In this document: one piece after another, positions 36,601 through 46,244 of the stretch
Position numbering within the stretch: position 1 is the stretch's first letter
How the letters are laid out: each line of letters starts with the position of its first letter
NCBI GenBank assembly: GCA_947396885.1
Contig: OX377201.1
Coordinates: 23,971,923-24,035,922, forward strand
Direction of reading: 5' to 3'
DNA length: 64,000 bases
DNA from: Heligmosomoides polygyrus polygyrus
Taxonomy: Eukaryota; Nematoda; Chromadorea; Rhabditida; Heligmosomidae
The notes under the pieces: model-generated
The model's input: only the letters and a program-made list of their open reading frames with translations
Databases searched by the model: none
What the model was told of the DNA's origin: nothing
Made by a program: the position numbers and the translations under genes

Positions 36601-39600
36601 CGTTAGCAGTGATTAAAAACATTCACATAAATTCCGCCTTGAGGAGGTGGTATTTACGGGTGTTCGCTTCTGAGGTTCCGTTTGGAATTTGGCAGAGTAC
36701 GATGGGTTACAGTAGTGCGTATCGGAGTTAGGCTAAAATACAACGTTGAAATACCTTAGGTTACGGTGGCATCTTTTGCGGGTTAGGTAATTTCGCTTGA
36801 ACTTCACGCATGACACGTCCACGAATTCCATACCCCACAGGTTCTTTAAGATTAGAACAAGGTCCTTTAAAAGTTGTTAAAGGTTCCCTGAATTCCCTTA
36901 CGTGGGAGACGGGTAGACAGTAGTCGATAATGCTCTAACAGTTACCATCTGAAACACGGGTTTTTACCGCTCTTTAATTCTACGATTTGGCTACTAGAAG
37001 TAGCACTGAGTGGCCAAACAACAGACATTTACTGTTGCTGTTTAGGAGAGCAGCAGAGAAGGACGATTCCTCTTCAACGACGTCGTCTATGACATCGCCT
37101 CCGCGACAAGCATCGAAGGAGAGAATGCTGGAACCATCGGTGATTGCATCGCCTGGCCGACTATCGAAGAAGGAGGCAATGGTGGACCAGTCGTCAGCGT
37201 CTACTCCAAGGCGCCAGCCAGCTAAGAAAGAACCCGTCGCAGAATCTGCCCCTGGCTCTATTCCACACCGCGTTACCACAAAGAAGGAAGTTGTGGTGGA
37301 GTGCTCGGACGTGGCCACGTCAGGGCGCTATCTAACAAGGAAGGATACTGTGGTGGAATCACCTGCTGCTTTTTCTCCGGGACGGTATCCGTCGAGGAAA
37401 GAAGTAGTGCCTGAGCATAGCGTCTCTCCTTCTGCAAGTCGTGTCGCTTCCAAGAAGGATTTGGCTGCCAAATCACAACCTGGTTCGACACCAACTCGCG
37501 TATCGACGAGAAGAGAATCACTGGTTGAGCCACCACCCGTCTCGACTGCTGACTGTCCTGCTGCCAAGAATGAAGATGTGGTACAGCCGCCATTGGTACC
37601 TACACCAAGCCGTTTTTCGGCCAGGAAAGCGTCTGTCTCGGAGTCTCCATCTGCTCCTATTCCTACTCGTGTTTCCACGAGAAAGGAGTCGCTAGCAGTA
37701 TCGCCTTCTGCTCCAGTTCGACATCCCGTGAAGAGGGAGCCTGCGTTGGAAGCATCGCGTAGTCCTTCCTTGGGTCGTCCACCAGCAAAGAAAGAATCTC
37801 AAAAGGAATTAGCGGTCGGCGCACTGCATAGTCCTGCCTTGGGTCGTCCACCGGCAAAGAAAGAGCTGCAGAAGGAACTGGCTGCGGGAGCATTGCTTAG
37901 CCCTGCTTTCGGTCGTCCAGCGGCGAAAAGAGAGTCGCAGAAGGAGGTGGCGATGGAGACGTCGCGTAGTCCTTCATTGGGTCGTCCTCCGGCAAAGAAG
38001 GAGTCTCAAAAGGGATTAGCGGTGGAGGCAGCCCCTAGTCCTGCTTTAGGCCGCCCACTCACAAAGAAGGATTCGCAAAAGGAGGTGGATATGGCAACAT
38101 CGCGTAGTCTCTCCTTGGGTCGTCCTCCGGCAAAGGTGGAGTCGCAGGAGATGGCGGTGGAAGCAGTGTCTAGTCCTGCCTTGGGTCGCTCGCCGGCAAA
38201 GAAACAGTTGCAGGAAGCGGTGGTGGAAGCGTCTCCTAGTCCTGAACTAGGTCGGCCAGCGCCTAAGAAAGAATCGCAGAAAGAGACGGCTGTGGAAGCG
38301 TCACCTAGTCCTGAACTAGGTCGGCCGGCGTCTAAGAAAGAATCGCAGAAAGAGACTGCTGTGGAAGCGTCACCTAGTCCTGAACTAGGTCGACCGGCGT
38401 CTAAGAAGGAGTCGCAGAAGGAGACTGCTGTGGAAGCATCCCCTAGTCCCGAGTTAGGTCGGCCAGCGTCTATGAAGGAGTCGCAGAAGGAGACGGCTGT
38501 GGAAGCATCCCCTAGTCCTGAATTAGGCCGACAGCCGCCTAAGAAGGAACCGCATGTAGAATCGTCCGCTTTACCTTCCACAAACCGTGTACATCCGAAG
38601 AGGGAATCCGTGCCCGTACAGCGTTCTATGTTATCTACTCCAGGACGGCTACCAGCCAAGAAGGAGCTGCTGTGTCGGGCGAGACAAGGAGTGCCAGCAG
38701 AAATGCGCTCGCCACCGGCACACACCAGTCTGGCCACACCGCTTATGTACGGACGCTGTTCAATGGAGGACGATGACTCGGATGGCTCAGCATCACCAGA
38801 GCTTGGTATCGATGACGTCATTCCTGCCATGAAGCCAGTACAAACGATACCATCGGTCACAAAGCCGAACATCGTCGCACCCAGCAAACCAGCACCACCG
38901 CCTCCTCCACGGTTACCTCCCTCTAGACCTGTTCCTCTGCCGCCGCCGCTGCCACACAGGAAGGAGGTTCGTTCCTTTCTCAGTGTTTTTTGAGGTCAAT
39001 GGTTTTTTATATCTAATGAATGCTTCAGAGATTGATAAAAACACCGGAACGAACGTCATCTCCTGTAGTGAAGCAAGAGAATGTGAAGCCAGTGGTTAAA
39101 CCCGAAGAAGAAAAGCCTGCTGAGCGTATCCGATTCAAACCTCAGGTAAGCCCGGAGCAGTTGGTTGTAAATCTTTATCTTTTCACTATTAGTGATCAAC
39201 TTCTGTCAGTACACTCTTCTTGTTTTCCCATCGATAGCACGAAAATTCGATCCTAATGGGAGTTATCCGCCTTTTATGGACATTTTCGCCGAACATGTAT
39301 ATCGAATTAAAGGTTCCTCGCCCGGCGCCTGTTTCACCGCTGAAACCATCTGCTCCCAAACGTGACCCGGTTGTACCAGCGACTGCTGATCTCATAGGAA
39401 AGGATGTTAACTGCAGGAGCATCAGTAACCACGCCGAGGAAAAGGTTCAGGTTTGTCCATCTAGTATTATGTTTGTGTTTTCCTATATAACGATACATAT
39501 TGTCACGACAGGGCAACCAGCTAGAAATTATAGTTTGTTCACCTATCAAAATTAGAGCCATCATCAAAGTTTTATTTTTTCATTAACGTGAGTTAACAAA

Positions 39601-42600
39601 GCTTGCGCAAATGTTGCTTTGTCCTTTCTTATCCTGCATTAAGGTGCAATTATAAACAATTTATAAACATGAACAATTTTTAAAAAATAAAAAAGTTGTA
39701 TACTATTAAGTATACTGCGCACTTCGCTTTTGCTTTCCTTCTGTTAGCTAGATTAAGCAGGAGGGATGACATGACGATAGCAGGCGGAAAATGGCACGTA
39801 CCTTTACGTTCGGGTAGATATCATTTCTGTTGCTGAATTTGTCGAATTATTCCATTCCCGTTGTTCTTCGAACTTAAAATGTATCGAACTCATTACGGCT
39901 AAGGTTTCGGCGTCGTCTCCTTCTTCGGTGTTTCAAAGCTAGGTAATTAAAGCAAAGTATTTGGTTTAATTACCCAAGCTTGAGCCTCCGAGGAAAGCTA
40001 GAACGTCGAAACTTTTGCCGTAATAAGGTTCTATACCAGTCTTGGCCATTACGAAACAACTACTCGTCCAATAACACGTCAAAGATGCCAATACTTGAAA
40101 TTAAATAGGATACCTTTCCAAGTGAGTGCAAGACGAGTATGTTGGTCCGTCAAATATGTTAGAAATAAACATCAAGTGAACCATATCGTTTACTATCATT
40201 TGCTCAAAACCCAGCCAGTAGCCAAACCCGATTGGCTACTGGTGTTGGTGTTCCCTTGTATGCTTGGATCTACACAACCTTCACGGTATTCCCCGGAAAT
40301 AAGGCGCCTTGGTCGCTTGACGGAGTATTGATTACTAAAATTCCTATTTCTTCCCCAATCATGGTAGTGAAACCAAAGAGTGAAATTGAGAAAAAAGGAT
40401 TGGAACAACAAGGCACCTTTTGGAATGCCTGATGGTGCTGTAAATAAAAAAAAGAACTCGAATGTTAACGCCGTTAAAGAAATCATGCTAAATGAGGACG
40501 AAGAGTAAGCGTGCATCTGGCTAGATATGTATGTCACTATTCACCACGCTCTTTTTGCAGAAGTGTATCGAAAGGAGCATCCTCGGGCAAATTACTAAAG
40601 GCGGTTTTTTTCTTAGTACAATATTGAACCGCTAGGTGGCTATTTTTGTAAAAACTAAAAACGCGGAGTCCTTCGTCTTCTTTACGTCCTTAGCTGAGCC
40701 TTCAACCTTCGTAAGGAAGAAATAAAGTTCTTAGCTGGAATCTAATGTGGAAATTAGTGACCGCTTCAGGAGGATCTGCTCACATCTCAGCATGCCTTAC
40801 TTCCATCTGTATGAAATAATGTAAAAGCAGGAAGTAGAGGTCAGTGATCAACAATTTGAAAAATTTCAGGTGTCGAACTGCTCAAAACCGCCGCCGATAC
40901 GTTTAAAACTGAAGCTGGGTGGAAAGGAAGTGTACATAGAGAACAACGAGAACAGTGAAAAAGGCGACGAGAAGAAGCAGAGGAAGCATAAGAAGAAGAA
41001 AAAGGAGCGACACAAAGAGCATCGGGGAGACCATCCGAAGCGACTGAAGGATAAACTGTTGTCGAAGGAGCACAAGAAACATCATCACAAGAAGAAGAAG
41101 CACGGAGCGTCGCCGCAGGTAGTGGTGTCTCTTTGTCGCCTCTGAATTATTCAAAACAGTGCCGTTCATTGCAGGAGGTTGTCGCTGTCACATCGAGTGG
41201 TGTGCGGTTGAAGCTGAAATTCGGTGCGAACAGTGTCGGATCGGGCACTCCGTCACGAGATGAGATGCGCTCGAACGAATCAGCAGAGATGCACAAGCAG
41301 GAACTGATGGAGCCTCAGCCCTCTACCTCGAAAGCTTCTGCTGCTCTTGAGGTATATATCACTTTTCAAGGATACTTGTTTTTATTTATTTATTCACTTC
41401 GATTTGGAACTGACGGTGAAACTATTTCCATGCCGTTCCACCATCAGTTGTACCTTGAAGTTACTATTTTTTTCCTATTTCTCCCGTCGTGAACGTTTGC
41501 TGCGTTTCATCGTTCCTTCTATTGTTTTTCAATGATTTGTTGTGCTTATTGTTTGTGACCTAAATGTCACTCGTATATAGGTTCCTTTATATTCCTTTTT
41601 CATCCAATCTAAACCAGGAAGGGCTCTCGGGAACCCTAAAACCGTACTCTGTGAGCTTTTTTCTACTAAAAAATGGTTCACATTGCTGAACCCAGGGCTA
41701 CCGCTCGAGTGTTGAATTTTCGAGGCCAGTGTTTGTATTAAAGCACCGCTTTCACTTGATATGCTCGTAAGCGTTATTCACATGCGCTGCGCTTTCAATG
41801 ATTAACGAGTTCGTGCTGTTGTGCACAAGACGAGCAGCTTCGAGAAATCTTCAGCGCGTCAAAACGGCGGTGAAAAAGACGAAGAACGTCAGGGCTCATG
41901 CGCATCGAATATCGAATGCAATGTTTCTCTCCCCTAGGGGATGCATTTGATATTTAAACGCTGCATAAAAGAGCGAGTGGTGGATTATCAGCGTTTAAAA
42001 GGGGCTTCCATTAGGCAGTACGTGATATGGAATTCATCAGCCAGACTGCGGAAGCCGTCATATCATACATAAGTTTTCGGTGAGCATCAGTGACACTGCT
42101 TCTGTGAATGTTGTGATAACCGTGGGACAAGTGGCCCAGAAAGATTTGCGTAGGCGATTGTGACGGAGAGTTGAGAGAGAAAAATCTTTGCGAGAGCTTC
42201 TGTGTTCTTTCCATCTTAAGCGAAATACCTTCGTCATGCTCACCGCGCAGGAAGAGGCTTTTAACCCCCCCCCCCCCTTCCCCCTCCCCGGTCTCAGCCC
42301 TGGACACTGTGATTTTTTTGGAAGCATCCCGATGCAATTCGTGAGGAAGGAAAATAATACTGACTCTCGACGTGGATTCCGTAATATCTTCAAAAAAGGA
42401 TAAAAAGGATAAAGGACCTCAATCCCTTTTGGGGTGCGCCATGCATTCGACTTCTACGGGATGTCCTGGAGACGATTTGAATGCGTATTTCACTAAACAA
42501 TGAATTTTGGAGGTCAACCGATGAACAAGTCAACTCTTTATCCTTCACAGGCAAGTGCGGCACCAATTCACCGACCCGGAGGGTTGGAGGGCTTGGTTGG

Positions 42601-43946
42601 CCTGGGCAGGAAATCCTAACCAGGAACCTGGTACACGCTACAGCAGGCACCTCCCCCAACCGCGCTACACGCGCCCTGTCAAACAAGGGCTGTGTAAAAC
42701 TGCAAATCCCGGGTTTGTGAATTGGAACAGACTTGTATGCTAAGGATAAAGCACTGGCTTGTCTATGGGTGACTTGTGTAGGCGTCGAATCATTTTGTAG
42801 GCCAGATGCGAATTCAGATTCTCACAACGTGTTTTGTTGCAAAGAGAACTCTAGCCCAGGTGGCACGCGAACCCGTTATGGTCGAACGCAAAATGCACAT
42901 CCAGATGTCGGGATGAGGTTTAGAGAAAATGATTTGAGTTATTTCTATTCCCAATTGGTCCTGCGTAATGTGGATGTTGTGTTCGATCAAACGAAGTCTG
43001 TTGTGTAATGACGTAGACCATTCCTGCTCGGTTAGCATGCGTGCGGGTTCGAGTCCTTCCTGGGGCTAGGGCTTTGATCGGCACCTCAGGAATGGCCACC
43101 TTGGGTTTTCGGCCTGTTCATACTTCAAGATGGGGCGGTTTGTCGGTCAGGCGAGACATGCATATCGACTAAAACCAAGCCGTGAAATATGCTTAAACTC
43201 GAGTGCTGCCTCCGTCGCTGCCATCGCCTGTTCATACTTCCCGGCGTTGCTGTCAATCTCATCGCTCCCGTAGCGAAATATGAAAGGGTCCTTAGAGAAG
43301 ATGATATACGCATTCGATTTGCCTTCACGACATCCTATAGAAGTATCATGTGTGACGCATCCCAAAAAGGATTGATGAACGCCGTCCTTTATCCTTTTAA
43401 TCCCTAACCAACCCGAAATAATGGCAAGTACCAAGGCAATGTAAAGGCAACAGAAGCACTTGAATGAAACAACAGCTCTGTGGGGAGGACTCGATTTGTT
43501 ATGCCCGAACATTCAATACAACTCTGTTATTAGGCATCCACTCCAAGGATACCTCGCCTGAAGATTCGTATTGGTCCTCATGCACCGACGGTGGTAATAG
43601 CTGCTCCAAAAGAACCTGTGACTGCCACTGCAGTAGAACCGTCTTCGAAACCTCAGCAGGATAAGGTCGAGAACACGTCCAATCCGACACCCTTGATCAA
43701 CGCTACACAGCTTCCAGTGGAACCGCTAGCTGTTGAATTTTCGGGTGGGTTATTTTCGTGCGGTTTCGGAGTGGTTTATTTGGTACGTGCCGTGTCCTAA
43801 TACGAGTCCTTTCAGACGATTCGGACACGGAAGCTGAGCGGCTGCGATGCGCCACCGATAAGGCTCTTCGAGGGATGGCCAACTTGCCCGAAATAACACG
43901 ACCAAGTACTACAATACTGCCGTGGTCAACACAGCAAGCTCCGTGA
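18620..43946 (+). CDS. BICRA: BICRA/GLTSCR1-like SWI/SNF (GBAF) subunit, 26 exons
   Basis: Exons: 18620-18633, 19047-19137, 22343-22444, 22521-22631, 22686-22787, 24857-25154, 27593-27696, 27764-27897, 30254-30454, 30559-30658, 30722-30868, 33274-33456, 33541-33617, 33684-33836, 35506-35600, 35666-35771, 35848-36064, 36150-36299, 36378-36473, 37046-38966, 39029-39145, 39313-39450, 40870-41118, 41175-41351, 43534-43744, 43816-43946 (TGA). About 1800 residues. Phases agree at every junction except 14/15. Exons 13-17 hold the GLTSCR1 domain: RLRNYFENLHESL, FSDLRDVLQRLLPYHAYG, LLEQRKQLEKRMRKV and YLDGEYEKRKLEEEKEL. The N-terminus is acidic (EEDEWLGLGSGFVLDD), followed by Gln-rich exons, a 23-residue repeat exon and a Lys/His-rich tail. 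Family knowledge: BICRA defines the non-canonical BAF complex with BRD9. The start is the only ATG giving a 14-nt first exon with a GTGAGT donor. Confidence 0.88.
19358..20255. mobile_element. 0.9-kb foldback element in BICRA intron 2
   Basis: Left arm GGCACTAGTTAAAAGTTCCG, right arm its inverse. The arms extend about 200 bp and include ATCACGAATCTGACAT and GATTCGGTCGGAGACCAC. TCC occurs on both sides and may be a 3-bp duplication. The central part has looser internal inversions. A diverged piece of the right arm recurs at about 34349-34405. Confidence 0.8.
21967..22083. mobile_element. MITE with CCCATGTTATACTTCGGCG termini
   Basis: A perfect inverted repeat of 23 bp (GCCCATGTTATACTTCGGCG plus ACG) flanks a centre with its own palindrome (GCTACGCAGTGCGTAGC). 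CTTA occurs on both sides and may be the duplication. The GTTATACT core is shared with the MITE at 3958-4116. Confidence 0.8.
23398..23720 (-). mobile_element. CR1-type 3' end in BICRA intron 5
   Basis: Minus strand: a 78-codon weak frame, then the hairpin ACGCCGTCTTGCGGCGT and an AATAAATAAATAAATA tail. The hairpin-plus-tail arrangement matches the 32.6-kb copy, which has an RT end attached. Confidence 0.5.
24857..25154 (+). other. BICRA: BICRA exon 6: poly-glutamine tract
   Basis: Mixed CAA/CAG/CAT/CAC codons from about 24880 to 24975 encode roughly 30 residues of almost pure Gln with scattered His. A Ser/Gln/Pro-rich stretch follows (MSSSHQQVSTAG, SRQTSTPQQARQRP). Exon 6 leaves in phase 1 at GTACGT. 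Glutamine-rich low-complexity segments are usual in the long BICRA N-terminus. The same bases give spurious Thr-rich and Val/Ala-rich ORFs in other frames. Confidence 0.85.
27037..27530 (-). pseudogene. CR1-clade reverse transcriptase C-terminus in BICRA intron 6
   Basis: A 105-codon minus-strand frame (27530-27213) reads YLGLSSLDSRRRVFDICLVH, then PRPRTNLRPMSFTYWAGSLY and APRQFRSRFESLLL, the usual end of CR1-like ORF2 proteins. It is followed by a short 3' region and a tail of ACAATA-type units (27060-27100). Confidence 0.7.
31776..31895 (+). mobile_element. Rearranged SINE fragments in BICRA intron 11
   Basis: A head-like piece (CAGTGGGAGAGGTGTTAGC, CGCCTGCACCCGATTCCAGG) is followed by a body piece in the opposite orientation (GGAGGGCTTGGTTGGCCTGG). 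It looks like a scrambled relic. Confidence 0.4.
32581..33130 (-). pseudogene. CR1-clade reverse transcriptase C-terminus in BICRA intron 11
   Basis: Minus-strand reading: LLENVQNSFNRKLMMTCYRN, ILDLPSLFIRRKRADLLMMS, KILTGRVSINPLNFFSTR, then after a frame change RGKLTLYVSVAKSRARANFF. This is a CR1-like ORF2 end. A hairpin (ACGTGTGGCTTTAGTCCACG, then T) and an AATAAATAAATAATTA tail close the element at 32581-32640. Confidence 0.75.
33541..36064 (+). other. BICRA: BICRA exons 13-17: GLTSCR1 domain
   Basis: Exon 13 gives QTAKRLEEKRASRLSR. Exon 14 carries the signature ETPFSDLRDVLQRLLPYHAY followed by EPCLSEDHLEQCEF. Exon 15 reads DCNYLRTQINLLEQRKQ, exon 16 YLDGEYEKRKLEEEKELVKEG, exon 17 AFVRDSAIVAALRNSDWDSD. 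The order matches the helical GLTSCR1 domain. The exon 14 to 15 junction lacks a GT donor in the needed phase: the first GT (33837) is one base out of register, and an earlier one (about 33795) would delete the EPCLSEDHLEQCEF segment. Confidence 0.82.
34600..34872 (-). mobile_element. Diverged SINE copy in BICRA intron 14
   Basis: In minus orientation the head reads GCATGGTAGAGCAGTCGGAAG, and a B-box-like GGTTCGTGTCCCG and the shared body follow. It is one of the most diverged copies, but its A box is closer to a real tRNA than in the others. No clear target duplication was found. Confidence 0.75.
37046..38966 (+). other. BICRA: BICRA exon 20: 640-codon repeat exon
   Basis: This single exon, entered in phase 2 and left in phase 0, provides more than a third of the protein. 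It is a long array of degenerate units about 23 residues long, with the pattern S-P-x-x-G-R-P-x-x-K-K-E-S-Q-K-E-x-A-V-E-A. The 5' half is strongly diverged (PGRLSKKEAMV, TRVSTRRESLVE). The 3' half is nearly identical from copy to copy. It ends in a Pro-rich segment (APPPPPRLPPSRPVPLPPPL). The charged, proline-rich composition predicts an extended disordered region. Confidence 0.85.
37751..38560 (+). repeat. 69-bp in-frame tandem repeat array in BICRA
   Basis: About 12 consecutive 69-bp units (23 codons) run through this stretch. The last four, from about 38230, differ by only a few bases and encode SPSPELGRPASKKESQKE followed by TAVEA. Because the unit length is a multiple of three, expansion or loss keeps the frame, and it also creates a long spurious open frame on the opposite strand. 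Confidence 0.9.
42394..42677 (-). mobile_element. SINE copy in BICRA intron 24
   Basis: A full-length copy on the minus strand: head GGGCGCGTGTAGCGCGGTTG, body and AAGGATAAAAAGG-type tail at the low-coordinate end. It lies head-to-head with a plus-strand partial copy at 42705-42830. Confidence 0.85.
42705..42830 (+). mobile_element. Partial SINE copy, body only
   Basis: It matches the family from the GTGAATTGG-x-ACAGACTTG segment through the GGATAAAGC and GCGAATTCAG segments, diverged and without head or tail. Confidence 0.6.
43295..43404 (+). mobile_element. Partial SINE copy, 3' part
   Basis: It matches the last third of the family (ATACGCATTCGAT, CACGACATCCTATAGAAG, CGCATCCCAAAAAGGATTG) and ends in the CGTCCTTTATCCTTTTA tail, about 130 bp before BICRA exon 25. 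Confidence 0.65.
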
Positions 43947-44924
43947 TCTGGTAGCCTTGAGTATTTATTGTATAGCGGCGCCGGCCTCTCCTACGTCGAA
44001 CCCCTGCCGCGGTTGATAGAATGCCGAACTCGTCGTGGTGGTAGGCTGTTCGTTCCGAATGTTGCTCCTCTTCTCATACATCCATCCTCGTTTACTCGGT
44101 GCCTAGGAATTGTGATATTTTCCCCTTCTCCCTTTTCTTCTGCGTTGCGCGAGAGCCCTGCATTAGTGTGTCAAAAATTGGTGTTAGATTCTCGATGTTG
44201 ATTGGTGCTGTAGATCATACTAGTAGTTTCTAGAATGACGTCGTAAGAGACTTAAAACTCCCAAATATTGCCTTTATGCATGTTCTCGTATTTGCGACCT
44301 TTCAGCGCGCTCGTATGACACACCCGGCACTCGCGGCCTCGTTTTCTCACCGGTGACCATATATCGGTGATGATTTAAGGGTAGCGTTCACGTCCACGCC
44401 CTTTCTCTCATGAACAGAAGCTCATCTGGAGGATGACCGACTTGTTTACTTACCTGTGGAGTTACTTACCTTCTCCATAGTCTACTTTCAGTCCTTGTGG
44501 GTTCTGAAACAAGTGGTTGGTCTAGTATACAGCCTACATTAGACGACCTGGTTTATTTTGGTAACAAGTTGTAAGGAAGCTGGAGCTCAGTCACTAGGCT
44601 GAATATCACTCCTATCCTATTTAATAACATTCATGCATCATAATTCTTGGTTTGCTATTACTTTTTATCAGCGAACCGTTTAAGCTAGAGGGATTGTTGC
44701 GAGTGTTACCGTATTTTTTATCCATTCTTGAAATGTCGAATGTTAGTAGAAATCGATCCCACATTTGTTCTTATATTTATTGGTTCTTTACGTAATATTT
44801 ATTACTAGTTTCTGAACCTTTAGCAAATTCTAGGAAGAGCTCAGACTTTGCTCAACTTGGTGGCTATTCCACGTGCTAGACTCTGTGTTGTTTTAACAGG
44901 TTTCTAATTGAACCATTTTCTTCT
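43947..44924. other. Probable BICRA 3' flank
   Basis: Presumably contains the BICRA 3' UTR and polyadenylation site. No clear AATAAA placement could be chosen and no further gene is visible. Confidence 0.4.
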
Positions 44925-45089
44925 GGGGTCGGATTCATCAACGACTTACATAACTTTAGCAGAGAATTCACAGCAGAATCCTCAGATAACGCGGCTTATC
45001 GGTCACCATATCGCTTGATAAGCCGCGCTATCAGGGACTTCGGCTGTGTTTTCTCTGTTAAATTGCTGTAAGTCGTTGATGAATTCCCC
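44925..45089. mobile_element. Hairpin MITE downstream of BICRA
   Basis: GGGGTCGGATTCATCAACGA at the left and TCGTTGATGAATTCCCC at the right, with CTTATCGGTCACCATATCGC and GATAAGCCGCG in the stem. It is the same family as 17519-17697, and the centre is related. Confidence 0.85.
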
Positions 45090-45617
45090 TTGGTCGTACT
45101 ACCAGGACATCATAGTGCTCATGATTCCTACAGCATCGTCAGCGGGGATTAAGAAGAAGCGTCCTGCTCTGGTTACGATCTTCGCTTTTAGAGAATCGGT
45201 ATCGGTTTTTGAGGTTTCATGGAGGTTAGAGGTTAGATATACGTGAAGGCTTCTACAAATTGCTGTACAGTTCAAACTGGGTAGGATAGTTTGTATGTTA
45301 TGACATGACATCAAGTAATAACGAAGAAAGAGATCAATTCTGACAGGTTAGCATGTCGTCTCGCGTAATACGAAGTCATCATACAGGTTTGCCCCAATCT
45401 AATTTGAATCCCCACCCAATATACCTGCCAGGAATCCCCGAATTCTGCTTTTTGCGTGAATGCGCTGGCGGCTAAAGAATTAAAGGCAAGGTATGCGACA
45501 ACCCTACAAGTAGTCTTACCTCATGGCGTGAGGGGTGTGCGCTTTTAGAGAGGACGCGGAAGTGAACTCTGCTTAGATGAAGATTTCCATCGATCCGTGG
45601 TCGTCGCTGTGGTCCCA

Positions 45618-46244
45618 ATGCTCAGATCACTTACTCGTATTGTGTTTAATCGACTGATTCGCGCCTCACTGTTCAGACAATCTCGTCCCATCTCTCCGCC
45701 GTTTCACTGTTTCATAGTCCCAAGTCTCGTAATTCGAAAGCTGCTAATCGCCATTGATTTCATAACCAGTTACCCTTCGTCATCATCACCGTCGTGGCCA
45801 GATATGAATCTGATTTACCATATTCGTCGTTGTCGTTTTATTCTTATTGCTATGATTATGTCAGTGCTATTCACAGATCTCAGAGCCAATCGTCGGCACC
45901 TACTGCATAGTATCCGAAGAGTTTCCCTTATATATGCGCATAGATTATTATTATTATATTTGCAGCTTGTGTTTTGCGTCGTCGTAGCGGTTGCTTGTCA
46001 CATTGTCATACACATTCTCATCTTCATCGTCATCACCGTCATTATCCCATCATCGTCGTCCTTGTGGATCGTGTGTATTGATGGTTTTACTTCAACTCGT
46101 CACAGATACAAAGTCAGTCACACTCGATACTTTCATCATTCCCCTTCACAGCTCCTAACTAGTAGTGGTAGAGTAGTAGCAGTAGCAGCAGCAGCAGCTC
46201 CAGCAGTACTCGCAGCTCCGACCCCAACTCCGACCCCTACATGA
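45618..46244 (+). CDS. Doubtful 208-codon ORF
   Basis: It is an ATG-initiated open frame in a stretch rich in TCATCA and GTCGTC words. The product has hydrophobic runs (HIVIHILIFIVITVII) and ends in AAAAAPAV and a PTPTPTPT tail. No domain, no splice signal fitting either known gene, and strongly biased composition. It lies 1.7 kb downstream of the BICRA stop, so it may be 3' UTR or noncoding. Confidence 0.15.
   Translation: MLRSLTRIVFNRLIRASLFRQSRPISPPFHCFIVPSLVIRKLLIAIDFITSYPSSSSPSWPDMNLIYHIRRCRFILIAMIMSVLFTDLRANRRHLLHSIRRVSLIYAHRLLLLYLQLVFCVVVAVACHIVIHILIFIVITVIIPSSSSLWIVCIDGFTSTRHRYKVSHTRYFHHSPSQLLTSSGRVVAVAAAAAPAVLAAPTPTPTPT

Larger units (their letters stand above)
40870..43946 (+). other. 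BICRA: BICRA exons 23-26: basic C-terminus
   Basis: Exons 23, 24 and 25 each carry near their 5' end one copy of the same short motif: IRLKLKLGGKE, VRLKLKFGANS and PRLKIRIGPHA. Exon 23 continues with a very Lys/His-rich tail (KKQRKHKKKKKERHKEH). The final exon is acidic then helical (DDSDTEAERLRCATDKALRG) and ends STQQAP. Related K-rich beta-like motifs occur near the C-terminus of vertebrate BICRA; the triplication on separate exons is seen directly here. Confidence 0.8.

Noticed and set aside
36987..37045. Extension of the exon 20 ORF to an upstream start
   Set aside because: The exon begins at the TTTAG acceptor (37045). Phase 2 entry from exon 19 fits, and the upstream codons are intronic.
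38006..38887. 293-codon minus-strand ORF opposite BICRA exon 20
   Set aside because: It mirrors the 69-bp repeats of the plus-strand exon. A repeat length divisible by three keeps the antisense frame open. The plus strand has matching splice sites and phases.
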